64,000 nt of DNA from Pontibacillus salicampi (GTDB lineage Bacteria; Bacillota; Bacilli; Bacillales; BH030062), in assembly GCF_042434395.1 (NCBI RefSeq), contig NZ_JBHLTP010000004.1, positions 124,001 through 188,000 of the forward strand. Direction: 5' to 3'. Made by a program: the position numbers and the translations under genes. The notes beneath the pieces are model-generated. The model had not been told where the DNA came from. It searched no databases and saw nothing but the letters and a program-made list of their open reading frames with translations. Below are positions 41,982 to 51,064 of this stretch, piece after piece (the first letter of the stretch is position 1; every line of letters starts with the position of its first letter).

Positions 41982-42068
41982 ATGTTTCAATCCAAAAAAG
42001 AGCGTCAAAATAAAATCGAAATGGTCACGATTGAAGAGCTTGTTCCTGAAGACCATCTCCTCCGTTAT
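41982..42068 (+). pseudogene. 5' remnant of an IS1182-family transposase
   Basis: ATG at 41982 opens MFQSKKERQNKIEMVTIEEL, continuing VPEDHLLR, which matches the start of IS1182-family transposases (IEMVSIEQLVPEDHLLRKID in relatives, from memory). Homology ends at about 42068, where the frame runs into non-homologous sequence. More than 90% of the usual 400-480 residues is absent, so it cannot be active. Confidence 0.7.
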
Positions 42069-42196
42069 TGTCGCCTGCGCGGAAAAGAAAATGTGCGCGA
42101 CACAGGCGTTACTGACAGCTGCCTGTCAGAACATGAAGAAGATTGCCCTTCACCTATCAAGGGTGTGTTAGGTGAAGGAGAGTCTTTTTCGGTGAA

Positions 42197-42315
42197 GGGC
42201 TGGCAAATACCAGGAGACTCCTGCGGAAAAACGGGCGATCCGAGACCCCCGAGTGTGGGTTTCACGAGGAGGCTCGGGCGTTCGTCCGCGGAAAGCGAGT
42301 GGTATTTGCCAGCCC
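42197..42315. repeat. MITE-like palindromic repeat with 16-bp terminal inverted repeats
   Basis: GGGCTGGCAAATACCA (42197-42212) and TGGTATTTGCCAGCCC (42300-42315) are perfect inverted repeats bounding a 119-bp GC-rich unit. Inside, CTCCTGCGG / CCGCGG and CCGAG / CTCGG arms can pair. The CTCCTGCGG...CCGCGGAAAGCGAGTGG layout is known to me from intergenic repeats of many Bacillaceae. Confidence 0.75.
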
Positions 42316-42369
42316 GCATACATGTAAAAAGCTTGTAGGAAACAAGGAGGGTTCTCTACAAGCTGAGAC

Positions 42370-42395
42370 AGACTACCGGTGAAGGTAGTCTTCTT
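42370..42395 (+). terminator. Terminator hairpin, right copy
   Basis: AGACTACC / GGTAGTCT with loop GGTGAA, then TCTTTT. It differs from the left copy at one loop base and at the outermost stem bases. Confidence 0.7.
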
Positions 42396-42577
42396 TTCAC
42401 TGCGTACAGAAAAGCTCCGTACCTCATTTGGTGCGTCTTGAAATCATCTTTTCGATTATGTTAATCAACATGTTTTACGAAGAAAAAGTACTGGAAATGC
42501 AGGAAAGAATTAATAGTGAGACTCTCCTTCTTCTATGTTAGGTTAATAAATGAGATAAAAAAGGAGGTAGATGTTCA

Positions 42578-43159
42578 TTGATTAGAAATATGTTGGTATC
42601 AGGTATTCTTTCTGTATGCTTCTTTGCATTTTCATTTCCTTTAACAAGCTATGCCGAACAAAGCACCCATAACGTCCAGAAGGGCGAATCATTATATAGC
42701 ATTGCAACTGACTATGGTATTTCTTATAAACAGCTGCAAGCGATGAACAATAAATCAAATGTAACTATTCAACCAGGGGAATCATTGCAACTGCCGGTTC
42801 TGCCATCTTCAGCAGAAAAAGACCTGCTTGCTCGACTAGTAGAAGCGGAGGCAAAGGGAGAGAGCTATGCTGGTAAGGTAGCTGTAGCAACGGTAGTGCT
42901 TAACCGTGTCGAGAGTAGTAAGTTTCCAGATACGCTTTATGGAGTCATTCACGACGGAAAACAATTCTCTCCAGTATTAAATGGGACTATTCACCAGCCC
43001 GCAGGGGAAGAATCCAAGAAAGCCGTTCAAGAAGCTGTATATTATCAAGGGTATGATCAAGAGTCCTTGTTCTTCTACAATCCAGATAAAGCTCAAAGTG
43101 ACTACCTTGAAGATAAAGAGGTTACAACAGTTATTGGCAATCACTTATTCTTGCGATAG
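42578..43159 (+). CDS. LysM / SleB-type cell wall hydrolase
   Basis: A 193-residue exported protein: signal peptide 1-26 (cleavage after SYA), one LysM peptidoglycan-binding module (about 30-74, NVQKGESLYSIATDYGISYK) and a C-terminal Hydrolase_2 domain as in SleB/CwlJ/YkvT (about 82-190, LLARLVEAEAKGESYAGKVA with the catalytic Glu, then VATVVLNRV and FFYNPDKA). TTG start, with AAAGGAGG 10 bases upstream. It should cut cell-wall or spore-cortex peptidoglycan. Monocistronic. Confidence 0.88.
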   Translation: MIRNMLVSGILSVCFFAFSFPLTSYAEQSTHNVQKGESLYSIATDYGISYKQLQAMNNKSNVTIQPGESLQLPVLPSSAEKDLLARLVEAEAKGESYAGKVAVATVVLNRVESSKFPDTLYGVIHDGKQFSPVLNGTIHQPAGEESKKAVQEAVYYQGYDQESLFFYNPDKAQSDYLEDKEVTTVIGNHLFLR

Positions 43160-43387
43160 CTCATAAAAAAGACAAGCATTCATATATGAATGATGATAGT
43201 AAGCATGTAGAGAATCCTTTGTTTTTCTACATGCTTTTTTCTTACATCTCCATAGCCTGGATAGTTTCTAATTAGGTTATTGCTGGCAGTAATGATTAGA
43301 TAATCCTAGCATCCTATGCCAGGGGCTTGTATGCTTATATATTGTAAGGGAGATGTATTGTTAGATAAATGGGAAGGAAGGATAGTT

Positions 43388-43567
43388 GTGTTAATTTGGT
43401 TCATGAATGTGATACTTATTACGATTCTTGTGTCCCTGTATATGTTTTTGAAGGATGGCAGAGAGGAAGGCGAAAAGCGTTCTTTCCTATATAAAGTAGG
43501 CCTTTCTCTTGGATTAGGGGTCCTAATGGCAACAATTACAGCTGTAGTTCTTCAGTTTATGAGCTGA
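43388..43567 (+). CDS. Small two-span membrane protein
   Basis: A 59-residue protein with spans at about 1-20 and 38-58 and a charged loop (KDGREEGEKRS). I choose GTG at 43388, with GGAAGGAAGG 6 bases upstream; TTG at 43358 is an alternative. No recognised family. It lies 95 bases before the NUDIX gene. Confidence 0.5.
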   Translation: MLIWFMNVILITILVSLYMFLKDGREEGEKRSFLYKVGLSLGLGVLMATITAVVLQFMS

Positions 43568-43662
43568 ACATAGATGTGATATACATAATAGGCACTTTTT
43601 AAGGCTTTTTGTTTCTTCTTTGATATAGTAGAAGACATAACAATCGATTGGAGGGGATTTAG

Positions 43663-44280
43663 ATGAACAGGAAATCGCTGATGGAAATGCTAGTAAACCA
43701 TACCCCTTCCATCATTGGTGATGATGGACTACATTCTTATGCTCTCTTATTGCCGTTAATGGAAAGAGAGGATGGTCTCCATCTCTTATTTGAAGTGCGT
43801 TCCTATGAGATGCGACGCCAGCCTGGGGAGATTTGCTTTCCAGGTGGGAAACAGGATGCAGATGATGCAGATGAGAAAGACACTGCAGTTCGAGAAGCAA
43901 CGGAGGAGCTCGGTGTTGCTGCTTCTCAAATCAACGATGTCCATTCGATTGGATATATGGTATCTCCGTTTGGTATGAAAGTGGAAGCTTATGCTGGGGT
44001 TTTGCAGTGTACGATGGAAGAGCTTACGCCTAATAAGGCGGAGGTTGCAGAGGTGTTTACCGTCCCACTTTCTTTTTTCTTAGAGGAAGAACCTGAGATT
44101 CATTATGTACAAATGGAGGTAACGCCTGAAGCGAGCTTTCCATTTGATTTAATACCATATGGGGAGAACTATCAATGGCCTAAGCGTAGATATCCAGAGT
44201 ATTTTTATTATTACCAAGGACGAGTTATCTGGGGGTTAACGGCTCGAATCTTGCATGATTTTGTGAAAAGCATACAATAA
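43663..44280 (+). CDS. NUDIX hydrolase, CoA pyrophosphatase type
   Basis: A 205-residue NUDIX protein with the Nudix box within GGKQDADDADEKDTAVREAT then EELG (about 66-88). The preceding PGEICFPGG matches the CoA-pyrophosphatase (NudL/YeaB) branch, which splits CoA into 4'-phosphopantetheine and 3',5'-ADP. GGAGGGGATTTAG precedes the ATG. Monocistronic with its own terminator. Confidence 0.85.
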   Translation: MNRKSLMEMLVNHTPSIIGDDGLHSYALLLPLMEREDGLHLLFEVRSYEMRRQPGEICFPGGKQDADDADEKDTAVREATEELGVAASQINDVHSIGYMVSPFGMKVEAYAGVLQCTMEELTPNKAEVAEVFTVPLSFFLEEEPEIHYVQMEVTPEASFPFDLIPYGENYQWPKRRYPEYFYYYQGRVIWGLTARILHDFVKSIQ

Positions 44281-44286
44281 GCGTAA

Positions 44287-44322
44287 GGAGCCTAACTTTA
44301 TAATAGTCAAGTTAGGCTTTAT
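44287..44322 (+). terminator. Rho-independent terminator
   Basis: AGCCTAACTT / AAGTTAGGCT stem with a 10-nt loop followed by TTAT. Confidence 0.8.
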
Positions 44323-44346
44323 CTATATCATAAAGGAGAAATGAAC

Positions 44347-45336
44347 ATGATTCGATTTGGAGTTATTGGTACGAATTGGATAACTGAACGGCTGTTGTAC
44401 GCTGTCAAGGATCTATCCGATTTTACACTTACAGCTGTATATTCTAGGACCAAGCAGAAGGCGGAAGAGTTTGCTCATCAATATGGAGTAGACAAGACAT
44501 TTACAGATTATCAAGGTATGGCGGAGAGTGATGAAATAGATGCGGTATATATCGCCAGCCCTAATTTTATACATAGTGAACAAGCTGTTGTCTTTCTCCA
44601 GCATGGAAAGCATGTATTGTGTGAGAAACCGCTTGCTTCTAATGAAGAAGAAACAAAACGTATGATTGAGGCCGCACAACAAAATCAAGTGCTGTTAATG
44701 GAAGCTATGCGCACCACCATGGTACCTAATTTCCAGAAAATCCAAAACAACATCGAGAAGCTTGGGAAAGTGAGACGTTATTTCGCAAGCTATTGCAAAT
44801 ATTCATCCCGTTACGATGCATATCGGGAAGGAACTATTCTCAATGCTTTTAACCCTAAATATTCTAACGGCGCTTTGATGGATTTAGGAGTGTATTGTAT
44901 TTACCCAATGATCGCATTATTTGGAGAACCGAGTAGTATAAAGGCAAGTGGCATTCGATTGGAGTCAGGTGCAGATGGCTCTGGAAGCATGGTTGCCCAG
45001 TATGAAGACATGGATGGTGTTATTATGTATTCCAAAATTAATGATTCTCACCTCCCTTCAGAAATTCAAGGAGAAGAGGGAACTATGATTATACATCCTA
45101 ACATTTCCTCTCCTGAGGAAGTGGAGATTTATTATCGAGATGGATCAAAGGAAACTATCAGTGAGGATAGGGAGCAGGAAGAAATGTATTATGAGGTTAA
45201 ATCATTTATTCAGCTCATTCAATCAGGTGAAACAATGTCTTATATCAATAGCTTTGATACGTCTCTAACGACTGCTAGAGTAATGGAAACAGCAAGAAAA
45301 CAAATTGGCGTTGTGTACCCTGCTGACCAAAAATAG
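44347..45336 (+). CDS. Gfo/Idh/MocA-family oxidoreductase
   Basis: A 329-residue NAD(P)-dependent dehydrogenase. N-terminal Rossmann fold: IRFGVIGTNWITERLL, then SPNFIHSEQAVVFLQHGKHV and the CEKPLASN motif with the catalytic Lys (about 93). C-terminal alpha/beta domain with YSNGALMDLGVYCIYP. The second ATG (44347) is 8 bases after AAAGGAG; the first (44341) is only 2 bases away, too close. Substrate, usually a sugar or polyol, cannot be told. Aldehyde dehydrogenase follows after 144 bases. Confidence 0.88.
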   Translation: MIRFGVIGTNWITERLLYAVKDLSDFTLTAVYSRTKQKAEEFAHQYGVDKTFTDYQGMAESDEIDAVYIASPNFIHSEQAVVFLQHGKHVLCEKPLASNEEETKRMIEAAQQNQVLLMEAMRTTMVPNFQKIQNNIEKLGKVRRYFASYCKYSSRYDAYREGTILNAFNPKYSNGALMDLGVYCIYPMIALFGEPSSIKASGIRLESGADGSGSMVAQYEDMDGVIMYSKINDSHLPSEIQGEEGTMIIHPNISSPEEVEIYYRDGSKETISEDREQEEMYYEVKSFIQLIQSGETMSYINSFDTSLTTARVMETARKQIGVVYPADQK

Positions 45337-45480
45337 ACCATGAGTAAGGTTACCTATATTCTCCCTTAGATGTTTAATCAGGTGCTTAATAGGATACATC
45401 TTTTAGACAACCAAATATGGAAAGTCACTGAAATCTCACTTAGCAATAGACATCTTATTTTTGAAAGGGAGATTATAACT

Positions 45481-46905
45481 ATGCGCGAACGATTAACACA
45501 TTTTATTAACGGAGAATGGGTCGAATCGACAGGTTCTGAGACATATGACGTTATTAACCCGGCTACCGAAAAGCCGATGGGCAGAATTAGTATGGGGACA
45601 GAAAAAGATGTTGATAAAGCAGTGCAAGCAGCACGAGATGCTTTTCCATCTTTTTCCCAAACGTCTAAACAAGAACGAATAGAGATGCTGGAGCGAATTG
45701 CTGAAGAATATGCCAATCGCAAGGAAGAGTTAATTGAAGTCATGACTGACGAATTAGGCTCTCCGCTGAAAATCTCTGAAAAGGTGCATTATAACATGGG
45801 GTATAACCACTTTGCGCAAGCTGCTGAATCACTGAAGAATATTTCCTTTACAGAAGATCGTGGGAAGCATACTGTAGTTAAGCAATCAGTTGGAGTAAGT
45901 GGACTCATTACTCCTTGGAATTTCCCAACGAATCAGGCTTCTACTAAAATTGCCAGTGCCTTTGCAGCAGGGAGCCCGGTGGTATTAAAGCCTGCAGAGT
46001 TAACTCCATTTGCTGCTATTATTTTAGCGGAGATATTTGAGGCAGCAGGCGTTCCTAAGGGAGCCTTTAATCTAGTAAATGGTTCAGGAGAAACAGTGGG
46101 TAATGCCATAAGCTCCCATCAGGACATTGATTTTGTCTCCTTCACAGGTTCTGCCGGAGTTGGGGAAAAAGTCATGAAGAATGCTTCGGAAACCATCAAG
46201 AATGTAGCATTAGAGCTTGGTGGGAAATCGCCGCTCGTTATACTGGAGGATGCTGATATGGAACAGGCAGCAAAGGCTGCAGTTAACCATATTGCCATGA
46301 ACTCTGGACAAGTGTGCTCCGCTGCAACTAGGATGATTGTCCCTGTATCTAGAAAAGAAGAGTTTGAAGAAGCAGTGAAGCAAGTTCTACCTAAGTTTCC
46401 TGTAGGAGATCCACGTGGCGGCAATTTCGTAGGCCCACTTGTTGCTGAAAAGCAATTTGATCGAGTGCAATCCTACATTGAAAAAGGTATAGAGGAAGGT
46501 GCTACGCTTTTAGCTGGCGGATTAGGAAAACCAGAAGGGTTAGAAACTGGCTATTATGTACAACCAACTATATTTACGGATGTACGTAATGACATGGTAA
46601 TAGCTCAGGAAGAAATATTTGGACCCGTCATGTCTATCATCACTTATGATCCCATTGAGGAAGCAATTGAAATCTCTAATGATGTAGTATACGGGCTTGC
46701 TGGGTATGTGTATGGCAAAGATGAAGAAACCCTTCGGAAGGTATCTCTAGCTATTCGTGCAGGACGGATTAAAGTGAATGACGCTGAAATGGATTTTGCT
46801 GCTCCATTTGGAGGATTCAAACAATCTGGTATCGGTAGAGAATGGGGAGACTACGGAATTGAAGAGTATTTAGAAGAGAAAGCAATACTTGGATTTCCAT
46901 CCTAA
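45481..46905 (+). CDS. Aldehyde dehydrogenase
   Basis: A 474-residue NAD(P)-dependent aldehyde dehydrogenase. Catalytic Asn in TPWNFPTNQASTKIA, catalytic Glu in ALELGGKSPLVIL, and nucleophilic Cys in NSGQVCSAATR. AAAGGGAGATTATAACT before the ATG at 45481 sets the start; an upstream frame to 45370 has no ribosome site. Terminator at 46916. Substrate unknown. Confidence 0.92.
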   Translation: MRERLTHFINGEWVESTGSETYDVINPATEKPMGRISMGTEKDVDKAVQAARDAFPSFSQTSKQERIEMLERIAEEYANRKEELIEVMTDELGSPLKISEKVHYNMGYNHFAQAAESLKNISFTEDRGKHTVVKQSVGVSGLITPWNFPTNQASTKIASAFAAGSPVVLKPAELTPFAAIILAEIFEAAGVPKGAFNLVNGSGETVGNAISSHQDIDFVSFTGSAGVGEKVMKNASETIKNVALELGGKSPLVILEDADMEQAAKAAVNHIAMNSGQVCSAATRMIVPVSRKEEFEEAVKQVLPKFPVGDPRGGNFVGPLVAEKQFDRVQSYIEKGIEEGATLLAGGLGKPEGLETGYYVQPTIFTDVRNDMVIAQEEIFGPVMSIITYDPIEEAIEISNDVVYGLAGYVYGKDEETLRKVSLAIRAGRIKVNDAEMDFAAPFGGFKQSGIGREWGDYGIEEYLEEKAILGFPS

Positions 46906-46915
46906 ATGAGATAAT

Positions 46916-46955
46916 GAAAAAGGCTTCCACGTATTTTACTGGGAAGCCTTTTTCT
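46916..46955. terminator. Terminator after aldehyde dehydrogenase gene
   Basis: AAAAAGGCTTCC / GGGAAGCCTTTTTC stem with T-rich flanks on both strands; it can also serve the convergent ald gene. Confidence 0.85.
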
Positions 46956-46990
46956 ATTTTATTAAATCTTATTTTCATAAACGGAGAGTG

Positions 46991-48124
46991 TTACGAATGC
47001 ACCGGCTGCTGCTTCATCGCATCTTGAACAGAGCGATAAGGTAAGTCAAGATCTCGAGCGACCGCTTCATACGTTAAGTGACCATTCATGGTATTAACAC
47101 CTTGTTCAATGCTTGGGTTTTCGACAATGGCCTGCTCTACACCTTTAGACGCAATTTCAACTGCGTACGGAATCGTTACGTTAGTCAAGGCGACCGTTGC
47201 TGTACGTGGAACAGCACCAGGAATATTGGCTACTGCATAATGAAGAACACCATGCTTTTCATAGATAGGATTATCGTGTGTGGTAATGTGATCCACCGTC
47301 TCGAAATTGCCTCCCTGATCAATTGCAACATCTACTATGACAGAGCCTGAAGCCATAGACTTTACCATATCCTCTGTCACAATTTTTGGTGCTTTTGCTC
47401 CAGGAATTAGCACCGCACCAATAACTAAATCAGCTTGCTTTACTGCTTCTGCAATGTTATAAGGGTTTGACATAAGAGTCTGCACATCTGAACCGAATTG
47501 ATCGTCCAACTCTCTTAGGCGGTCAGGATTTAAGTCAATCATCGTTACATTCGCTCCAAGTCCTATTGCTACCTTAGCTGCGTTGGTACCAACAATACCT
47601 CCCCCAATAATGACTACATTGCCTCTTGATACACCAGGAACGCCGCTTAGTAAGATTCCTTTACCTCCAGAGGATTTCTCTAAATATTGAGCCCCTAATT
47701 GGGTAGCCATACGTCCGGCTACTTCACTCATCGGAGTAAGAAGAGGGAGTTTGTTGTTAGCGGTAATTGTTTCATATGCTATAGCGGTAACTTCATTTTC
47801 CACAAGAGCTTTCGTTAACTCTGGCTCCGCAGCGAGATGAAGGTAGGTGAATAGATATAACCCTTTACGGAAATAGCTATATTCTGCTGGAAGGGGTTCC
47901 TTCACCTTCATGACCATCTCTGCCTGTGCCCAAACGTTGGCAGCACTTGTAATGAGCTCAGCCCCAGCTTCTTGATACTCCTCATTGGAGAAATTACTTC
48001 CAAGTCCTGCATCCGCTTCCACAAGTACACGATGTCCTTTGCTTTTCAAGGTAATCACGCCTGAGGGGGTAATAGCAACACGGTTTTCATTATTCTTAAT
48101 TTCTTTTGGGATTCCGATAATCAT
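46991..48124 (-). CDS. ald: Alanine dehydrogenase
   Basis: Ald oxidatively deaminates L-alanine to pyruvate and ammonia with NAD. The 377-residue protein begins MIIGIPKEIKNNENRVAITP, has the substrate-site region YLFTYLHLAAEPELTKAL, TPMSEVAGRMATQLGA and the NAD motif VIIGGGIVGTNAAKVAIGLG (about 168-187). I start at 48124; the GTG at 48136 is inside AGGTGGA, the ribosome site. TATAAT at 48149-48154 (minus strand) is a likely -10 with a poor -35, as expected for an activator-dependent promoter; adeR lies directly upstream. Confidence 0.95.
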   Translation of the reverse strand: MIIGIPKEIKNNENRVAITPSGVITLKSKGHRVLVEADAGLGSNFSNEEYQEAGAELITSAANVWAQAEMVMKVKEPLPAEYSYFRKGLYLFTYLHLAAEPELTKALVENEVTAIAYETITANNKLPLLTPMSEVAGRMATQLGAQYLEKSSGGKGILLSGVPGVSRGNVVIIGGGIVGTNAAKVAIGLGANVTMIDLNPDRLRELDDQFGSDVQTLMSNPYNIAEAVKQADLVIGAVLIPGAKAPKIVTEDMVKSMASGSVIVDVAIDQGGNFETVDHITTHDNPIYEKHGVLHYAVANIPGAVPRTATVALTNVTIPYAVEIASKGVEQAIVENPSIEQGVNTMNGHLTYEAVARDLDLPYRSVQDAMKQQPVHS

Positions 48125-48200
48125 GGGAAGGTCCACCTTTCGCTGTGTATTATAGGGGAAGTATAGCGCACAGGAAGGTGTTTTTGTTTAGAGGAAAATG

Positions 48201-48243
48201 AAAAAATACAAGAGGGTATTTGTGTAACTCCACAAATACCTCA
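48201..48243 (-). terminator. Terminator of adeR
   Basis: On the minus strand GGTATTTGTG / CACAAATACC around a 6-nt loop overlaps the adeR stop codon and is followed by TATTTTTTC. It separates adeR from ald. Confidence 0.75.
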
Positions 48244-49473
48244 TTCCGTCTGCTCTGTCAGTATATCAAGATAAAGCATTGTTTTTTGATTAGGGTTTTT
48301 AAAATCAATATTCCCTATCTCTTTAATGCGTTTTAGTCGGTAATTTAATGTGTTTGTATGAATGTGCATTTGGGCAGCCGCCTGGTGTACATTACTGTTC
48401 TGCATTAAAAAAGTCTTAAGAGTTTCATACAAGGACGTGCGATTGTCTATATCGTATTGCTTTATGCGCTCTAGCTTTTCATTTCGATATTGTTCCCGTT
48501 TTTGCAGGGCTGCTAATTCATTAATAAACTGGTACACCCCGAGCTCTTCATAGCCTGTAATATCCGCCAATGGGTGAGGGAATTGTTCCTTTAGCTCAAG
48601 CACCTTTAAAGCCTGGCGGTAACTATCTCGTATATACTCTGGCGAGCGATAAAGTAATCCATATACTCCAGCCATTTCCTCCATGACAAACCGTTCCTTC
48701 ATTTTCTGGATAAAGTCTCGAATGAACCCTTGAACAACAGTAGGGGCATGAAGGGTATCCTTTGTATTCAGTAGTAGCACAAGCTGATTATCGTCAAATA
48801 GGCGACTGATTACTTTGGACTGATGCATGGTTTTTGTTAAGTAGTTGGCATGCCGTTCAATAGAATGACTCATATCCTCTGGAAAAGCAAATACCACCAC
48901 ACATAAGGGGCCAGCCAGTTGTAAATCAAATCGTTTAGCATGGTGAAGAATCTCTGACTCGTGCCGTAACGTTCCGCTTAATAGCTGCCAGAAAAACTCC
49001 TTCTGATTTTCTTCTGTCTTCCTTTTCTTAGCCTGTTGTCTAAGTAAATGCTGACTGACCATTTGTGCAGCGTCCTTCATTTGCTGTAAATGTTCTGGTG
49101 TAACAGGAGTATCATTCGACTGAGCCCAGATAAATCCCAATATGTCATTATGCTTTCGTACCGCAATAGCAAGACGATTGCTAAGACCAATATGCTCAAT
49201 AGAATCGACAATGATGGGCTCACTTGTTTCAAATAATTGGGACATCACCCCTTGTTTCCATAAACCATTCACAACATGATCCGGAACTTTCCGTTGCATG
49301 ATAGTAGCGCTACGGGCATCATCTACATGCTTCTCGTGTTTGCTATAGGAAACGATGCGGTGGTTGGCATCCTCGATGGTAACAGGAAAGCCAAGCACTT
49401 CAGCAATGCGATCTGCTAACCCTTCAGGTGTATCAAAAAAATCTTGGAATGGGGTTTGGATGGATTCACTCAT
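48241..49473 (-). CDS. adeR: PucR/CdaR-type activator, AdeR
   Basis: A 410-residue regulator. The N-terminal half (about 15-150) is a GAF-like sensor (PVTIEDANHRIVSYSKHEKH); the middle is helical; the C-terminal HTH_30 domain has FLMQNSNVHQAAAQMHIHTN followed by TLNYRLKRIKEIG. In B. subtilis AdeR (YukF) sits upstream of ald and activates it in response to alanine; the same gene order holds here. Divergent from the YkvI-type transporter, which it may also control. Confidence 0.85.
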   Translation of the reverse strand: MSESIQTPFQDFFDTPEGLADRIAEVLGFPVTIEDANHRIVSYSKHEKHVDDARSATIMQRKVPDHVVNGLWKQGVMSQLFETSEPIIVDSIEHIGLSNRLAIAVRKHNDILGFIWAQSNDTPVTPEHLQQMKDAAQMVSQHLLRQQAKKRKTEENQKEFFWQLLSGTLRHESEILHHAKRFDLQLAGPLCVVVFAFPEDMSHSIERHANYLTKTMHQSKVISRLFDDNQLVLLLNTKDTLHAPTVVQGFIRDFIQKMKERFVMEEMAGVYGLLYRSPEYIRDSYRQALKVLELKEQFPHPLADITGYEELGVYQFINELAALQKREQYRNEKLERIKQYDIDNRTSLYETLKTFLMQNSNVHQAAAQMHIHTNTLNYRLKRIKEIGNIDFKNPNQKTMLYLDILTEQTE

Positions 49474-49621
49474 AGCGTTTCTCCTTCTTTGTTGGCTGCC
49501 TTTATTCTATCATTGATTTCCAACACGAAACACACCTCTCCTTTGATTTCAATTTACTCTTGATTTATTTGTGTAAAACAACGAATATAGAATACGTGAT
49601 TTGTGTATTAAACCAAATCAT

Positions 49622-49635
49622 TGAAAGCGCCATCA
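49622..49635. promoter_or_regulatory. cre-like site upstream of the transporter gene
   Basis: TGAAAGCGCCATCA matches TGWAANCGNTNWCA at 13 of 14 positions, about 77 bases before the TTG start. Confidence 0.45.
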
Positions 49636-49711
49636 TGATAAACTGGATGGAGTTTATGTTTTGGTAGCGTTTTCGCATGCTTGTGCAAAGCTACATAAGG
49701 AGGATTACGCA

Positions 49712-50803
49712 TTGAACAAAATACTTAGAATTGCTAGTGCCTTCGTTGGCATTATTGTAGGTGCTGGCTTCGCATCAGGACAGGAAATATTACAGTATTT
49801 TACTAGCTATGGATATCTTGGCACTGCCGGAGCTATAGCTGCTACAGCATTGTTTGCTTATATGGGAATGATGTTGACAAAGCTTGGCACCCGTACCAAG
49901 GCAAAGTCTCACAAGGAAGCTGTTTATCGGGTGAGCGGATATAAGTGGCTTGGTACGATTGTGGATTATGTGATTATTTTTACGCTATTTAGTGTTGGGG
50001 TTGTGATGATTGCAGGGGCTGGCTCTATTCCAAGTCAGCAATTTGGATTGCCTCCTGTAGTAGGCGTAATCCTTATGAGCATTATTGTTATCGCAACCAT
50101 TATGATGAATGTGGAAAAGGTTATTAATGTAATTGGTAGTATTACTCCGTTTTTAATAGTGACAGTTATCATCATTTCCATTTATAGTGTGGTCACGATG
50201 GATAGTAGTTATCAATCCCTTGTTTCAGTTGCTCTAGAGCAGCCACAAGCCATGTCAAACTGGTTTATAAACAATTGGTTTGTCTCTTCCTTAAACTACG
50301 TATCCTTTAATATCGCTGTCGGTGCTTCCATGTCCTTATTAATGGGAGGAAATGAAGAGGACGAACGAGCTTCTTCTATTGGAGGACTCATTGGGGGATT
50401 TGTACTTGGTCTGTTAATAGTGCTTAGCCATTTAGCTATATTCTCCCAGGTGGATGTCGTAGCTGATGCTGCCATGCCGATGCTTAAAATCGTAGATAGC
50501 CTATCTCCAGTACTAGGAATATTGTATTCTCTAATCCTATTTGGAATGATCTTTAATACCGCAGTGAGTATGTTCTTTTCGCTTGCTGCTCGTTTTACTG
50601 TAGTTGGTACATCCACCCATAAGAAATTTGTATTGACCATTGGTGTAATTGCATTTGGCTTAAGCTTTGTAGGGTTTACCAATTTAATTTCTATATTCTA
50701 TCCCGTAATAGGATTTATGGGCTTATTTTTAATATTGGCTCTGGTAACTGCGCCATTTCGGTTGAAGGAAACGAAGAGAAGCAATGAGCAAATATCAGCA
50801 TAA
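49712..50803 (+). CDS. YkvI-like membrane transporter
   Basis: A 363-residue integral membrane protein with about ten spans. The start, LRIASAFVGIIVGAGFASGQEIL, has the unwound GAGFASG pattern of the APC/LeuT-like fold, and the protein resembles Bacillus YkvI. I start at TTG 49712, 8 bases after AAGGAGG; a longer frame to 49661 adds a non-membrane N-terminus without a ribosome site. Divergent from adeR-ald, which suggests an amino-acid, perhaps alanine, transporter (inference). Confidence 0.75.
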   Translation: MNKILRIASAFVGIIVGAGFASGQEILQYFTSYGYLGTAGAIAATALFAYMGMMLTKLGTRTKAKSHKEAVYRVSGYKWLGTIVDYVIIFTLFSVGVVMIAGAGSIPSQQFGLPPVVGVILMSIIVIATIMMNVEKVINVIGSITPFLIVTVIIISIYSVVTMDSSYQSLVSVALEQPQAMSNWFINNWFVSSLNYVSFNIAVGASMSLLMGGNEEDERASSIGGLIGGFVLGLLIVLSHLAIFSQVDVVADAAMPMLKIVDSLSPVLGILYSLILFGMIFNTAVSMFFSLAARFTVVGTSTHKKFVLTIGVIAFGLSFVGFTNLISIFYPVIGFMGLFLILALVTAPFRLKETKRSNEQISA

Positions 50804-50809
50804 TGGATA

Positions 50810-50850
50810 AAGCAAGAGCACATCCAGCGTGGATAGTGCTCTTGTTTGTG
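50810..50850 (+). terminator. Terminator of the transporter gene
   Basis: AAGCAAGAGCAC / GTGCTCTTGTTT outer stem with a perfect inner ATCCA / TGGAT stem. Confidence 0.8.
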
Positions 50851-51064
50851 TATGAAATAACAGAGCCCTGCTACGCATCGGTAAAAAAGATGGAGGGAAA
50901 GAGCTGCCAATTGGAAACAGTTAAAGTTACGGAAGGACTATTATAGTAAATTTTATAGAGGCGTGGTTGAAAATGACTGTTTTGACATAATTGTGTTTCA
51001 ATCCATTAAAAGTATGTTACTTTTTGGTGGAAGATATTACATTAAACGTAATGGAGGGAAAAAA

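Larger units (their letters stand above)
41874..42369. mobile_element. Decayed IS1182-type insertion element
   Basis: A mosaic of about 500 bases. The left end carries a hairpin CTGTCGAGA / TCTCGACAG with a T-run, a promoter-like TTGTTATAAT and the first codons of a transposase. The transposase body is missing and replaced by unrelated sequence that includes the palindromic repeat at 42197-42315. The right end carries the stem CTTGTAG / CTACAAG. Two copies of one terminator hairpin border it. Ends are approximate. Confidence 0.6.

Noticed and set aside
42065..42319. Minus-strand 84-codon frame
   Set aside because: Produced by the GC-rich palindromic repeat; composition is not protein-like.
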